A stretch of DNA of 64,000 nucleotides, taken from assembly GCF_006540085.1 (NCBI RefSeq), contig NZ_BJOG01000009.1, positions 124,001 through 188,000 on the forward strand, written 5' to 3'. Positions 28,769-38,581 of this stretch are shown here, one piece after another (positions within the stretch are counted from its first letter, which is position 1; the number at the start of each line of letters is the position of its first letter). This stretch comes from Microbacterium oxydans (GTDB lineage Bacteria > Actinomycetota > Actinomycetes > Actinomycetales > Microbacteriaceae). The translations under genes and the position numbers were made by a program. The notes beneath the pieces are model-generated. The model was not told the origin of the DNA. It saw only the letters and a list, made by a program, of their open reading frames with translations, and did no database searches.

Positions 28769-29283
28769 ACGTCCCCATCCGAGCGGACGACCCCGCGTCG
28801 ACCGGCGAGTCGGGGCCGACGCAGGACGGCGTGCTCATGCATCCGGATCTCGCGGCGAACTGGGCGCTCTGGTCGGGCGTCGTGAGCCAGGCCGCGCTCA
28901 CCCGGCTGCGTCATCTCGAGGAGCGATTCCCCGAACTGACCACAGCCGTCCTCTCGACCGCCGACGGCCTGCACATCGCCTCCGTCGGCACCCTCGCCGA
29001 GACCGGAGACCGCCTGGCTGCCATGAACGGTTCGCTGTTCGCCGTCGCCAGGGCCGAGGCCGAGATCATCTCGCGCGGAACGGAGCCGAGCCTCTCCGCC
29101 GTCGTCTCGGTGTCGATCGGGCAGAGTCAGCTGTCGCTGCTCAGCTTCATCCTCGCCCCCTACGGCCAGCTGCTCCTCTCGGTCTCGGCGAAGGGCGTGC
29201 AGGTCGGGACCGTGATCGTGCAGGCCCGTTCGGCTGCATACGAGCTCATCACCGCACTGGGGCTCGCCGGCGCACCGGGGTGA
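28765..29283 (+). CDS. Roadblock/LC7-domain protein, second copy
   Basis: The 172-residue protein has a 40-residue N-terminal extension and then a roadblock-like domain: RLRHLEERFPELTTAVLSTADG, LHIASVGTL, a central helix and VSVSIGQSQLSLLSFILAP. The ATG overlaps the GTPase stop (ATGA). It is clearly different from the first roadblock protein, so the pair could act as a heteromeric regulator of the GTPase. A conservon would also have a CvnA kinase-like protein and a CvnC (DUF742) protein; neither is present here. Confidence 0.82.
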   Translation: MNVPIRADDPASTGESGPTQDGVLMHPDLAANWALWSGVVSQAALTRLRHLEERFPELTTAVLSTADGLHIASVGTLAETGDRLAAMNGSLFAVARAEAEIISRGTEPSLSAVVSVSIGQSQLSLLSFILAPYGQLLLSVSAKGVQVGTVIVQARSAAYELITALGLAGAPG

Positions 29284-29290
29284 GGCTGGC

Positions 29291-29296
29291 TACGCT
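29291..29296 (+). promoter_or_regulatory. Predicted -10 (TACGCT) of deoD
   Basis: TACGCT lies 6 nt before ATG 29303, so deoD is probably transcribed separately as a leaderless mRNA although it follows the roadblock operon by only 19 nt. Confidence 0.5.
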
Positions 29297-29302
29297 GAGG
29301 CC

Positions 29303-30013
29303 ATGAGCACGCACATCGCCGCAGAGCCCGGTCAGATCGCCCCCATCGTCTTGTTCCCCGGCGACCCGCTGCGGGCGAAGTGGATCGCCGAGACGTTCCT
29401 CGACGATGCAGAGCTGTACTCCGAGACGCGCGGGATGCTGGGTTTCACCGGCACCTGGGAGGGGCACCGCGTCTCGGTGCAGGGCTCGGGCATGGGCCAG
29501 CCGTCGATGGCTATCTATGCGAACGAGTTGTTCGACTCCTACGACGTGCAGACGATCGTGCGAGTCGGTTCGTGCGGCGCCCTGACCGAGCGGGTGAAGA
29601 TCCGCGACATCATCATCGCGAACGGCGCCAGCACCGACTCCGGCATCAACCGCGTGCGCTTCCACGGACTCGACTACGCACCCGTGGCCGACTTCTCGCT
29701 GCTGCGTGCCGCTGTCGAGGCGAGTGAGGCCGAACCGCTCGAGTCGACGGTGCACGTGGGGCAGCTGTTCTCGAGCGACCAGTTCTACAGCACGCGCCCC
29801 GAACTCACGGAGCCGTTCGTGCAGCACGGCATCCTCGGTGTCGAGATGGAGGCCGCCGGGCTCTACACGCTCGCGGCGTACCACGGTCGGCGCGCCCTCG
29901 CCATCTGCACCGTCAGCGACCACATCATCACGGGCGAGGAGACCACCGCGCAGGAGCGCGAGCAGACCTTCGGCGACATGATCCGCATCGCGCTGCGCGC
30001 CGCGACCCGCTAG
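29303..30013 (+). CDS. deoD: DeoD-type purine-nucleoside phosphorylase
   Basis: The enzyme splits purine (deoxy)nucleosides with phosphate to free base and (deoxy)ribose 1-phosphate in the salvage pathway. The 236-residue length is normal for the hexameric DeoD class. Visible marks are FPGDPLRAK with the phosphate-binding Arg (about 18-26), QGSGMGQPS, VRVGSCGAL near 87, and the nucleoside-binding VEMEAAGLY and TVSDHIITGE near 179-212. The stop overlaps the convergent putP stop by 4 nt. Confidence 0.97.
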   Translation: MSTHIAAEPGQIAPIVLFPGDPLRAKWIAETFLDDAELYSETRGMLGFTGTWEGHRVSVQGSGMGQPSMAIYANELFDSYDVQTIVRVGSCGALTERVKIRDIIIANGASTDSGINRVRFHGLDYAPVADFSLLRAAVEASEAEPLESTVHVGQLFSSDQFYSTRPELTEPFVQHGILGVEMEAAGLYTLAAYHGRRALAICTVSDHIITGEETTAQEREQTFGDMIRIALRAATR

Positions 30014-31521
30014 GGGGTGTCGCCGACCGCGTGCGGACGCGGCAGCGCCACCATCGCGCCGGTGTCGGTGAACTCCTGCTGGATCTCCTCGTCGTGCCGG
30101 TATGTGAGCAGGCTCACGACGACCGCCGCGAGCATCGCGAACACGAACGCGGGAAGAAGCTCGTAGAGCCCGGTGTCGAGCGCCTTCCAGATGAACACCG
30201 TCGCGGCTCCGACGAACATCCCCGCCAGCGCACCCCAGTTGGTGAGTCGACGCCAGTAGAGGCTGAGCAGGATGACCGGCCCGAACGCGGCGCCGAATCC
30301 GGCCCAGGCGAACGAGACGAGGCCGAGGATCGTGTCGTTCGGGGTGATCGCCAGGACCGCTGCGACGATCGCGACGCCGAGCACCCCGAGCCGCCCCATC
30401 AGCATGAGCGTCTTCTGCGAGGGCGGCGTCCGGCGGAACACCCCGTACAGGTCCTCGACGAGCGCCGAGGAGCAGACGATGAGCTGACTGGAAATCGTGC
30501 TCATGATCGCGGCGAGTACCGCGGCGAGCACGAGGCCAGCGACGAACGGATGCAGCAGCGTCTGCGACATCAGCAGCACCACGGTCTCGGGGTTGGCGAG
30601 GTCGACGCCCGTCTTGGCGATGTAGGCGATGCCGACCAGGCCCGACAGCACCGCGCCGCCGAGGGAGACGATCATCCAGGAGATGCCGATGCGTCGAGCG
30701 CTCTTCGCCTCCTGCGGCGAGCGCAGTGCCATGAACCTGACGATGATGTGCGGCTGCCCGAAGTACCCGAGTCCCCAGGCGAGCGACGAGACGATGGCGA
30801 GGATCGTGCCGCCGGTGAGCGCAGTGCCCGAGAGCAGGGACAGATGGTCGGGCGCGACCTCGTTGATCAGCTCCCCCGTCTCTGCCAGCCCTCCGATCGC
30901 CACGATCGCCGCGACCGGGATCACCACGAGGGCGACCACCATCATGAGACCCTGCACCACGTCGGTCAGCGATGCGCCGAGGAACCCTCCGAAGAGCGTG
31001 TACGCGAGGGTGACGCCCGTGACCAGGAGCATGCCGGTCAGGTAGTCGCCGTCGAACGAGCTCTCGAAGAAGACTCCGCCGGCTACCATGCCCGAGGAGA
31101 TGTACAGCGTGAAGAACACGAGGATGACGATTCCGGAGACCACCCGCAGGAGTCGCGTCGTGTCACGCAGCCGGTTCTCGAAGAAGCTCGGCACCGTGAT
31201 CGAGTTCCGGGAGACCTGCGTGTACGCCCGAAGCCTCGGGGCGACGAGCAGCCAGTTCAGGTAGGCGCCGATCGTGAGGCCGATCGCGATCCAGGCCTCG
31301 ATGAGTCCCGAGACGTAGATGGCGCCGGGGAGTCCCATCACCAGCCAGCCGGACATGTCGGAGGCTCCCGCGCTGAGGGCGGCCACCCACGGCGGGAGAT
31401 TGCGCCCGCCGAGCATGTAGTCCTCGTGATCGCCGGTTCGCCGGAAGGCGATCCAGCCGATGAGCAGCATCGCGGCGAAGTACAGCGCGAGTGCGGCGAA
31501 AGTGAAGATCTGGTCGGGCAT
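30010..31521 (-). CDS. putP: PutP-type sodium/proline symporter
   Basis: The 503-residue protein is a sodium:solute symporter of the LeuT fold with thirteen predicted helices. It begins with a DQIFTFAALALYFAAMLLIG helix, contains the Na+-site segment LSAGASDMSGWLVMGLPGAI (about 49-68), which is typical for PutP, and the later SFAWAGFGAAFGPVILLSLYW. It takes up proline with Na+. A G-rich ribosome site precedes the ATG. The gene is convergent with deoD and divergent from the helicase. Confidence 0.93.
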   Translation of the reverse strand: MPDQIFTFAALALYFAAMLLIGWIAFRRTGDHEDYMLGGRNLPPWVAALSAGASDMSGWLVMGLPGAIYVSGLIEAWIAIGLTIGAYLNWLLVAPRLRAYTQVSRNSITVPSFFENRLRDTTRLLRVVSGIVILVFFTLYISSGMVAGGVFFESSFDGDYLTGMLLVTGVTLAYTLFGGFLGASLTDVVQGLMMVVALVVIPVAAIVAIGGLAETGELINEVAPDHLSLLSGTALTGGTILAIVSSLAWGLGYFGQPHIIVRFMALRSPQEAKSARRIGISWMIVSLGGAVLSGLVGIAYIAKTGVDLANPETVVLLMSQTLLHPFVAGLVLAAVLAAIMSTISSQLIVCSSALVEDLYGVFRRTPPSQKTLMLMGRLGVLGVAIVAAVLAITPNDTILGLVSFAWAGFGAAFGPVILLSLYWRRLTNWGALAGMFVGAATVFIWKALDTGLYELLPAFVFAMLAAVVVSLLTYRHDEEIQQEFTDTGAMVALPRPHAVGDTP

Positions 31522-31691
31522 CGTCGTCCCCCCCTGGGCGGTGCAGCCTCCGGTTGTCGTCGTTCGATGATGTCAAGCGCGGCCTCGCGCATCCCGAGGC
31601 GCCTCGGCGCGGCGTGACTTCGGCGCGGTCGGCAAGATCTGACCTCGCGCCGCATCAGGCACTCATCGGCGGATGGGATGATCGAGGGATC

Positions 31692-34226
31692 ATGACTACC
31701 CCTCCGCGGCTCGACCCCGCCCTCGTTCCGGACGCCGCGGATCCGGACGCCGTCTACCTGGCGTTCGTCGAATGGGCGGAATCGACGGGCATCAGTCTGT
31801 ATCCCGCGCAGGACGAGGCGGTCATCGAGATCGTGTCCGGCAACAACCTGATCCTGTCGACGCCGACCGGCACCGGGAAGTCACTGGTGGCGATCGGCGC
31901 GCACTTCAGCGCGCTCGTGGCCGGCCGTCGCAGCTACTACACGGCACCGATCAAGGCGCTCGTGAGCGAGAAGTTCTTCTCCCTGGTCGACGTGTTCGGC
32001 GCCGAGAACGTGGGCATGGTCACGGGCGACTCCTCGGTGAACGCCGACGCCCCCATCATCTGCTGCACGGCGGAGATCCTCGCGAACCTCTCGCTGCGCC
32101 AGGGCACCGACGCCGACGTCGGGCAGGTCGTGATGGACGAGTTCCACTTCTACGCCGACCCCGACCGCGGATGGGCGTGGCAGGTGCCGTTGCTCGAGCT
32201 GCCGCAGGCGCAGTTCATCCTGATGTCGGCGACACTCGGCGATGTGACCGAGCTCGCCGCCGACCTCACGCGGCGCACCGGCCGCGAGACGGCCACCGTG
32301 ACGGGAGTGGAGCGCCCCGTCCCCCTGCACTTCTTCTACGAGACGACTCCGATCCACGAGACGATCGACGACCTGCTGAACACCGGGCAGGCGCCGATCT
32401 ACGTCGTGCACTTCTCGCAGGCCGCAGCGATGGAACGCGCCCAGGCACTGTCGAGCACCAAGGTGGCCACCCGCGAGCAGCGCGACGAGATCGCCGCCCT
32501 GATCGCCGAGTTCCGGTTCACGACCGCGTTCGGGAAGACGCTCTCGCGGTTCCTGCGTGCGGGCATCGGCGTGCACCACGCGGGCATGCTGCCGAAGTAC
32601 CGGCGCCTCGTCGAACAGCTGGCGCAGCGCGGTCTGCTGCGCGTGATCTGCGGCACCGACACTCTCGGCGTCGGGATCAATGTGCCGATCCGCACGGTGC
32701 TGCTCACCGCCCTCACGAAGTTCGACGGTACGCGGATGCGGCAGTTGAACGCCCGCGAGTTCCATCAGATCGCCGGCCGCGCTGGTCGTGCGGGATACGA
32801 CACCGCCGGCACGGTGGTGGCCCAGGCTCCCGAGCACGAGAGCGAGAACGTCGCGGCGGTGAAGAAGGCCGGCGACGACCCGAAGAAGAAGCGCAAGATC
32901 GTGCGCAAGAAGGCACCCGACGGCTTCGTGTCGTGGGGCGAGCCCTCGTTCCGCAAGCTCATCGACGCCGTGCCGGAGACCCTGACCTCCCACATGCAGA
33001 TCACGAGCGCCATGATGCTCAACGTGATCGCCCGCGGCGGCGACGTGTTCGCCAATATGCGCGCGCTGGTATACGACAACCACGAACCGCGGAAGCGTCA
33101 GCGCGAGCTCGCACTCAGGGCCATCGGCATCTACCGCACCCTGCGCGGATCGGGCATCGTGGAGAAGACGCCGGATGGCGACATCCGCCTCACCGTCGAC
33201 CTGCAGCCGAACTTCGCACTCAACCAGCCGCTGTCGCCGTTCGCCCTCGCGGCCTTCGAACTGCTCGACCCCGATCCCGCCGCCGGCACGGGTACGGGCT
33301 CCTACGCGCTCGACATGATCTCGATCGTGGAGTCGACACTCGATGATCCCCGCGCCGTGCTGAGCCAGCAGGAGTTCCTGGCACGCGGCGAGGCGGTCGC
33401 CGTCATGAAGTCGGAGGGCATCGAGTACGACGAGCGCATGGAGCTGCTCGAGCAGATCACGTACCCGAAGCCGCTCGACGAGCTGCTGACCGCGGCCTTC
33501 GAGACGTTCAGCGCCGCTCAGCCCTGGATCCGCGACTTCGAGCTGCACCCGAAGTCGGTCGTGCGCGACATGTACGAGCGGGCCATGTCGTTCGGGGAAT
33601 ATGTCGCCTACTACAAGATCGCGCGCTCCGAGGGCGTCGTGCTGCGCTACCTCTCCGACGCCTACCGTGCGGCCTCGCAGACCATCCCGGAGGAACTCAA
33701 GGACGAAGACCTCCGCGACCTCATCGAGTGGCTCGGAGAACTCGTCCGTCAGGTCGACTCCAGCCTGCTCGACGAATGGGAGGAGCTGATCGCCGGGGTG
33801 GACAACGGCCGTTTCGATCCGCATCGACCGGACGAGCCGATCGTCCCTCCCGCACCCAAGCGCCTGACGAGCAACATCCGCGCCTTCCGCATCCTGGTGC
33901 GCAACGAACTGTTCCGCCGGGTGCAGCTCGCCGCGAGGGAAGACGTGAACGCGCTGGCCGAGCTCGATCCGGGGTTCGGCGCCGACGCGTGGTCGGACGC
34001 GCTCGACGGATACTTCGCCGACCACGACGACATCCTCACCGGAGCGGATGCACGCAGCTCGAAGCTGCTGATCCTCACCGAGGGGCCGGCGGTGTGGACC
34101 GCGCGGCAGATCTTCGACGACCCGGCAGGCGACCACGACTGGGGCATCTCCGCGACGATCGATCTCGCCGACTCCGACGAGGCGGGCGAGGCCGTCGTCA
34201 CCGTCACCGGAGTGGACCGGCTGTAG
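31692..34226 (+). CDS. DEAD/DEAH-box helicase with DUF3516 C-terminus
   Basis: The 844-residue protein is a Ski2-like superfamily 2 helicase of a type common in actinobacteria. The helicase core shows LILSTPTGTGKSLVAI (motif I, about 55-70), MDEFHFYADPDRGWAW (motif II as DEFH), LMSATLGD (III) and the C-terminal motif HQIAGRAGRAGYD (VI). After a Lys-rich linker (DPKKKRKIVRKKAPDG) a long DUF3516 region follows. It probably remodels structured RNA; the substrate is unproven. The 170 bp before it show no second gene. Its end overlaps the convergent ABC gene by 23 bp. Confidence 0.92.
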   Translation: MTTPPRLDPALVPDAADPDAVYLAFVEWAESTGISLYPAQDEAVIEIVSGNNLILSTPTGTGKSLVAIGAHFSALVAGRRSYYTAPIKALVSEKFFSLVDVFGAENVGMVTGDSSVNADAPIICCTAEILANLSLRQGTDADVGQVVMDEFHFYADPDRGWAWQVPLLELPQAQFILMSATLGDVTELAADLTRRTGRETATVTGVERPVPLHFFYETTPIHETIDDLLNTGQAPIYVVHFSQAAAMERAQALSSTKVATREQRDEIAALIAEFRFTTAFGKTLSRFLRAGIGVHHAGMLPKYRRLVEQLAQRGLLRVICGTDTLGVGINVPIRTVLLTALTKFDGTRMRQLNAREFHQIAGRAGRAGYDTAGTVVAQAPEHESENVAAVKKAGDDPKKKRKIVRKKAPDGFVSWGEPSFRKLIDAVPETLTSHMQITSAMMLNVIARGGDVFANMRALVYDNHEPRKRQRELALRAIGIYRTLRGSGIVEKTPDGDIRLTVDLQPNFALNQPLSPFALAAFELLDPDPAAGTGTGSYALDMISIVESTLDDPRAVLSQQEFLARGEAVAVMKSEGIEYDERMELLEQITYPKPLDELLTAAFETFSAAQPWIRDFELHPKSVVRDMYERAMSFGEYVAYYKIARSEGVVLRYLSDAYRAASQTIPEELKDEDLRDLIEWLGELVRQVDSSLLDEWEELIAGVDNGRFDPHRPDEPIVPPAPKRLTSNIRAFRILVRNELFRRVQLAAREDVNALAELDPGFGADAWSDALDGYFADHDDILTGADARSSKLLILTEGPAVWTARQIFDDPAGDHDWGISATIDLADSDEAGEAVVTVTGVDRL

Positions 34227-35898
34227 GCGCAGGCCCGACCACTGCCCCCACCCGCTCCACACCGACGACCCTGCCGAACCTCCCCAGCGTCTCGCGTCGG
34301 TGCGAGGCGGCGATCACGGTCCCGTCGAACCGTGCGAGCACGTCGGAGATGATGCGCTCGGACTCGGCGTCCAGGCTCGCGGTGATCTCGTCGACGATGA
34401 GCACCCGCGGCGCACGACACAGTGCCCGTGCCAAGGCCAGCCGGGCGCGCTGACCTCCCGACAGCCGGGCACCGTGCTCACCGAGCTCATCATCGAGGGT
34501 GATCCAGTCATCGGCCCCCACCGCTGTGAGGGCTTCGAGCAGCTGCTCGTCGGTGCGGGGGTCCGCTCCGCGCACCAGGTTCTCTCGGACCGTGCCGTGG
34601 AAGAGACGGGCGTCCTGCTCCACCACTGCCACGACACGGCGCAGCTCGTCGTCGCGGATGCGGCCGAGCGGATAGGCGACGCCTGCCGCGTCGACGAGCG
34701 CGACGGTGCCGGCTGAGGGGTCCCACAGGCGGGCGGCGAGCGCGATGACCGTGCTCTTGCCCGCTCCGGACGGCCCGGCAAGACCGACGTGCTCCCCCGG
34801 ATCGACGTCCATCGACCACCCTCCGAGCACGTCGGTCCTGTCGTCGTAGGAGAACGACACCTTTTCGAAGCGCACTCCGACGGGGCCATCGGTCAGTGCG
34901 ATCGGGCGCTCGACCGGCACCACGACCGGAGGACGGTGCAGACCCGCCCCCACACGGTCGGCGCTCGCGATCAGCGGGTGCAGCTCCGACACCGTGTGGG
35001 CAGCCTCTGCCACCGCCGCCACCCCGGCGACCGCGAGAGCGATCACCGCGGGAAGCAGCGCGGCCTGAGCGCCGCCCACCGTGCCGCCCGCCGTGCCGCC
35101 GAGGATGAGGGACGCCGCGATCACGCCGATCACCACGGCGGTGAGGATCAGCTCGCGCGTGCCGTCGACGAGATGGGCGATGGCCTCCCTCCGACGGCTG
35201 AGCGCCGCCGACCTCCGGGTGCCGGCGACCGCCTCGCGCACGACGCGACCCTGCAGGCCGTAGGCGAGAACCTCCCGCACGGCGCCGAGAGCATCGACCA
35301 GCCGTTCCGACTGATCCTCCCGTTCCTGCTGCTCGCGCGCCCCCACCCGGCGCGCCGGACCTGCTCCCGCCCAGGCGGTGAGCGCGACGGCTGCCGCTCC
35401 GCCGAGCATCACGAGCGCCGCCACGGGCATCACGACGAACGCGCAGACCACGGCTCCCAGGAACAGGGTGAGCGCGGCTCCGATCTGCGCCACCGTATGC
35501 GCGTAGAAGAACTCCAGCTTCTCGATGTCGGTCATCGCCACGGAGGCCGCGCGGCCCGAATGCTCCCGGCGCCGCCCAGGAACGCTCCGGGAGTAGGCGT
35601 CGAAGAGAGCCATCCGCAGCCGCGCCAGCACCCGGTACGCGAGGGCGTGCGACACGTCCATCTCCCGCCAGGTGAGGAAGGTGCGCAGCAGCACGAGGGC
35701 ACCGAGCGCCACCCACGAGACAGCCGGAGGCCAGGTGCCGTGAACGACGGCGCCGCCGACGCCGAGTGCGGTGAGCACCCCGATGGCGGCGAGGGCGCAC
35801 AGACTCGTGGTGGCGATCAGGTAGCTGCCGATGATGCGACGCCGTTCCGGTCGCAGCGGCGGAAGGAGCCGGGCGAGGATGGCCCATGACGAGGTCAC
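34204..35898 (-). CDS. ABC exporter half-transporter B of the YcaO peptide cluster
   Basis: The 564-residue protein fuses a six-helix membrane domain (residues about 15-300) to an ATPase with Walker A GPSGAGKST, signature LSGGQRARLALARA, Walker B VLIVDEITASLD and a switch-region SHR. It resembles CydC/CydD-type exporters but is the last gene of the YcaO operon. GTG 35898 overlaps the stop of the sister ABC gene (GTGA), so the two form a heterodimer. Exporting the modified peptide is the natural role by context. Cysteine/glutathione export of the CydDC kind is unlikely, since no cydAB is nearby. Confidence 0.85.
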   Translation of the reverse strand: MTSSWAILARLLPPLRPERRRIIGSYLIATTSLCALAAIGVLTALGVGGAVVHGTWPPAVSWVALGALVLLRTFLTWREMDVSHALAYRVLARLRMALFDAYSRSVPGRRREHSGRAASVAMTDIEKLEFFYAHTVAQIGAALTLFLGAVVCAFVVMPVAALVMLGGAAAVALTAWAGAGPARRVGAREQQEREDQSERLVDALGAVREVLAYGLQGRVVREAVAGTRRSAALSRRREAIAHLVDGTRELILTAVVIGVIAASLILGGTAGGTVGGAQAALLPAVIALAVAGVAAVAEAAHTVSELHPLIASADRVGAGLHRPPVVVPVERPIALTDGPVGVRFEKVSFSYDDRTDVLGGWSMDVDPGEHVGLAGPSGAGKSTVIALAARLWDPSAGTVALVDAAGVAYPLGRIRDDELRRVVAVVEQDARLFHGTVRENLVRGADPRTDEQLLEALTAVGADDWITLDDELGEHGARLSGGQRARLALARALCRAPRVLIVDEITASLDAESERIISDVLARFDGTVIAASHRRETLGRFGRVVGVERVGAVVGPAPTAGPLR

Positions 35899-37538
35899 GG
35901 AGCCTCCTCCACGAGCACCCCGTCACGGAGCACCCGCACGTCGGCCACGCGGGCGAGCGCCTCGGGGCGGTGGCTGATCATGAGCACGATCCTCTCTTCG
36001 GCGACGCGTTCGAGCGTCTCGGCGACGGTCAGGGCGCTGCGGTCGTCGAGGGCGCTGGTCGGCTCGTCGACGAGCAGCACGGGACGACCGGCCAGCAGCG
36101 CTCTGGCGAGGGCGAGGCGTTGGCGCTGTCCTCCCGACAGACTCGTCCCGGCCTCCGCCACCATCGCCTCGAAGCCGCCGGGGATGGCCCTGATCTCGTC
36201 GAGCACACCCGCCGCGGCACAGGCGCGTTCGACGTCCTCCCGATCCGCACCGAACAGATCGATGTTCTCCCGGATGGTGCCGGCGAAGAGGACGGGCCGC
36301 TGCGAGACGACCGCCACATCGCTCGGCTGGAGCGGACGCCCGTCGAACTCGACCGTTCCCGCTGCCGCGGGCAGGAATCCGAGGACGAGGTCGAAGAGCG
36401 TGGACTTGCCTGCGCCCGAAGGCCCGGCGATCGCGTGGACCTCTCCGCGCTCGGCGAGGAGATCGACACCGCGGAGGACGTCACGATCGGCACCGGGGTA
36501 GCGGTACGAGAGGCCGGAGATGCGGAGCACCTGACCTGCGGGACGAGCGTGCGCATCGGCGTCCGCCTGCACCGGCACGGGAGCGGGCGAGCGACGGAAC
36601 GCCCCCAGGGTCGCGAGCCCGGGAACAGCAGTCAGACCGAGGAAACCCGCGTGCCAGTGTCGGGAGAGCTCACGCACCGGACGGAACGCCTCGGAGGAGA
36701 GCAGCAGCAGCGCGTAGACCTCGACGGCCGGCGGCTCACCGGTCAGGACCGCGACGACCGCGAGCCCCGCGGCGACCACCACGCCAGCCTGCACGGCGAG
36801 GTCTGTGATGGCCGTCTCCGCGAGCGACGTGCGCATCACGCGTTCGGTGGCCAGGCGCAGCGCCTCCGATCTCGTGTGCAGGCGTGCCCGTGTAGCGGGG
36901 ACGTCTCCCAGTGCGCGCAACGTCGACATTCCGCGAAGGGACTCGAGAAGGTCGCCGCTGAGAGCCTCGTAGCTGTCCCAGTGCTCGAAGCCTCGACGGG
37001 CGAGCATGCGCTTCCACAGCAGCGGGCCGAGCACCGCGAGCAGGATCCCCGCCGCGACGCACAGCGCGATCAGCGGGGACAGCACCGCCACGAGGCACAC
37101 GGCGATCAGGCTGCCGACGACGAGCTGCACCACGGCGGGGATGTACTTCGACACATAGGCGTCCGTGCCGTCGATCCCGTCGCCGAGCGCGAGCTGCGTC
37201 GAGCCGTCCCTGAGACCGGCATCATGCAGTCGCTCCGGCACGAGGACCGCGGAGACGGCCGCGCCCCGAAGGTCTTCCCTCACCCTCCCGCCGAGACGCG
37301 CGGCGGCATCGCCCTGCACGATGGTGAGCAGCATCCGCGTCACTCCGATCACGAGGATCACCCCGATGCCGACGACCGCGCCCTGCCCCTCACCGCGCAC
37401 GAGAGCAGCGAGCGACCACGCGAGAGCCAGCGCCTGCAGCAGGTGCGTCGCGTATACGAGGAGAAGGAGGAGGGTGCTCCAGGCCAGCAGCCAGGGGTGC
37501 CGTCGCGCTTCGCGCCACAGCTCGGGGACGATCATCAT
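35895..37538 (-). CDS. ABC exporter half-transporter A of the YcaO peptide cluster
   Basis: The 547-residue half-transporter has six membrane helices (to about residue 290) and an ATPase with Walker A GPSGAGKST, LSGGQRQRLALARALL, VLLVDEPTSALD and ISHRPE. It has no N-terminal C39 peptidase domain, so leader removal must be done by another enzyme. ATG 37538 overlaps the SagB-like stop (ATGA). Together with half-transporter B it should form one exporter for the cluster product. Domain order suggests the Cyd/MsbA-like exporter group. Confidence 0.85.
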   Translation of the reverse strand: MMIVPELWREARRHPWLLAWSTLLLLLVYATHLLQALALAWSLAALVRGEGQGAVVGIGVILVIGVTRMLLTIVQGDAAARLGGRVREDLRGAAVSAVLVPERLHDAGLRDGSTQLALGDGIDGTDAYVSKYIPAVVQLVVGSLIAVCLVAVLSPLIALCVAAGILLAVLGPLLWKRMLARRGFEHWDSYEALSGDLLESLRGMSTLRALGDVPATRARLHTRSEALRLATERVMRTSLAETAITDLAVQAGVVVAAGLAVVAVLTGEPPAVEVYALLLLSSEAFRPVRELSRHWHAGFLGLTAVPGLATLGAFRRSPAPVPVQADADAHARPAGQVLRISGLSYRYPGADRDVLRGVDLLAERGEVHAIAGPSGAGKSTLFDLVLGFLPAAAGTVEFDGRPLQPSDVAVVSQRPVLFAGTIRENIDLFGADREDVERACAAAGVLDEIRAIPGGFEAMVAEAGTSLSGGQRQRLALARALLAGRPVLLVDEPTSALDDRSALTVAETLERVAEERIVLMISHRPEALARVADVRVLRDGVLVEEAP

Positions 37539-38581
37539 CGTGAGCCTCCGGGAGAGTCGAGGAAGGCGATCGCATGGAGGATCCACCGCCCTCCGGTCGA
37601 GGAGAAGCCGGACACCGGGCGAGCGCCACAGCCTCCGTCGAGGGCCGCGCGGTAGCAGAGACCGGCCGCGGTGAGGTGGGCGTTCCAGAGCGCGGTGCCG
37701 ATGACCGGTGCCGGAGCCGTGGTCGGCACGGACCAGGAACGGACGGCGCTCGCACCCCGCACCCAGGCTTGTCCGGAGGCGCGCGCGACGCGATCGATCT
37801 CCCCGCGCGGGGACAGGCGATCTCGCGCGGAGGTCCGGACGAGGAACTCGGACGTGGACGGCGAGCGCCTGGAGCCGAGAGCACGACGTGCCGCGTCGAT
37901 CGGCACCGGGGTGTGCGGGAGCTCGACCGCGGCGAGCGGGATCTCGGGGACGAGCCCCCGCCGCAGCCAGCTGTCGACGTCGGAAGCGCGGGGCACGCCG
38001 AGCAGTCCGCGCAGCCGGGACGACGGCCCGAACTGCCCGCGCCCCGCCCGCGCACCCAGCAGGAAGCGCACCGCGGCGACCGCGTAGGCGGTGTCGGCGA
38101 TCCAGAGCGGCCAGGCCCGATGCCGGTAGCGGCCGAAGGATCGACCCGGCTGGACCGTGAACACCACCCGCGCGATGCCGTCCCCCGCGGTGGTCGACGG
38201 CCATCCGTCCACACGATCGGAACGCGGATCACGCCGCAGGAACAAGCCTCCGTCGTGGTCGACCGCCCAGCGCACACCGACCGCGTCGACGAGGTGCGTC
38301 TGCACCGGGTAGCACGCCCCGGCTGAGGGCACCGGGCGACGGCGGATGCTCGTGGCCGTGCCGTCCTCCACCCGATGGAACTCCCCGGGGTGCCACAGTC
38401 CGTCGACGAGCTCGCGCACACCGACAGGAGGTTCGTCCGCCACGGCTCCGGTCCGTCCCCAGGCGTTCCCCCTCGGGCCGGGCGGCAACGGGCCGGACGG
38501 CACCCGCGTCGAGTGCACCTGGTCGAGCGGTGCGGACACGCCATGCTCTTCCCGCAAGCTCTGCGCCATGGTCGGCCTCAC
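37535..38581 (-). CDS. SagB-type FMN oxidoreductase (azoline dehydrogenase-like)
   Basis: The 348-residue protein belongs to the nitroreductase-like SagB/ThcOx group, which oxidises peptide azolines to azoles with FMN. The diagnostic segment RRPVPSAGACYPVQTHLV lies at 81-98, and a second nitroreductase-like half follows with IGTALWNAHLTAAGLCYRAA near 293-312. The GTG start 38581 overlaps the YcaO stop (GTGA); ATG 38569 is an alternative. Its position right after YcaO is the standard context. Which bond it oxidises is uncertain, because the precursor has Ser but no Cys or Thr. Confidence 0.85.
   Translation of the reverse strand: MRPTMAQSLREEHGVSAPLDQVHSTRVPSGPLPPGPRGNAWGRTGAVADEPPVGVRELVDGLWHPGEFHRVEDGTATSIRRRPVPSAGACYPVQTHLVDAVGVRWAVDHDGGLFLRRDPRSDRVDGWPSTTAGDGIARVVFTVQPGRSFGRYRHRAWPLWIADTAYAVAAVRFLLGARAGRGQFGPSSRLRGLLGVPRASDVDSWLRRGLVPEIPLAAVELPHTPVPIDAARRALGSRRSPSTSEFLVRTSARDRLSPRGEIDRVARASGQAWVRGASAVRSWSVPTTAPAPVIGTALWNAHLTAAGLCYRAALDGGCGARPVSGFSSTGGRWILHAIAFLDSPGGSR

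Noticed and set aside
34204..37538. CydDC cytochrome-bd assembly transporter
   Set aside because: The two ABC genes are fused by overlaps to the SagB/YcaO operon and no cydAB genes are nearby, so export of the peptide product is more likely.
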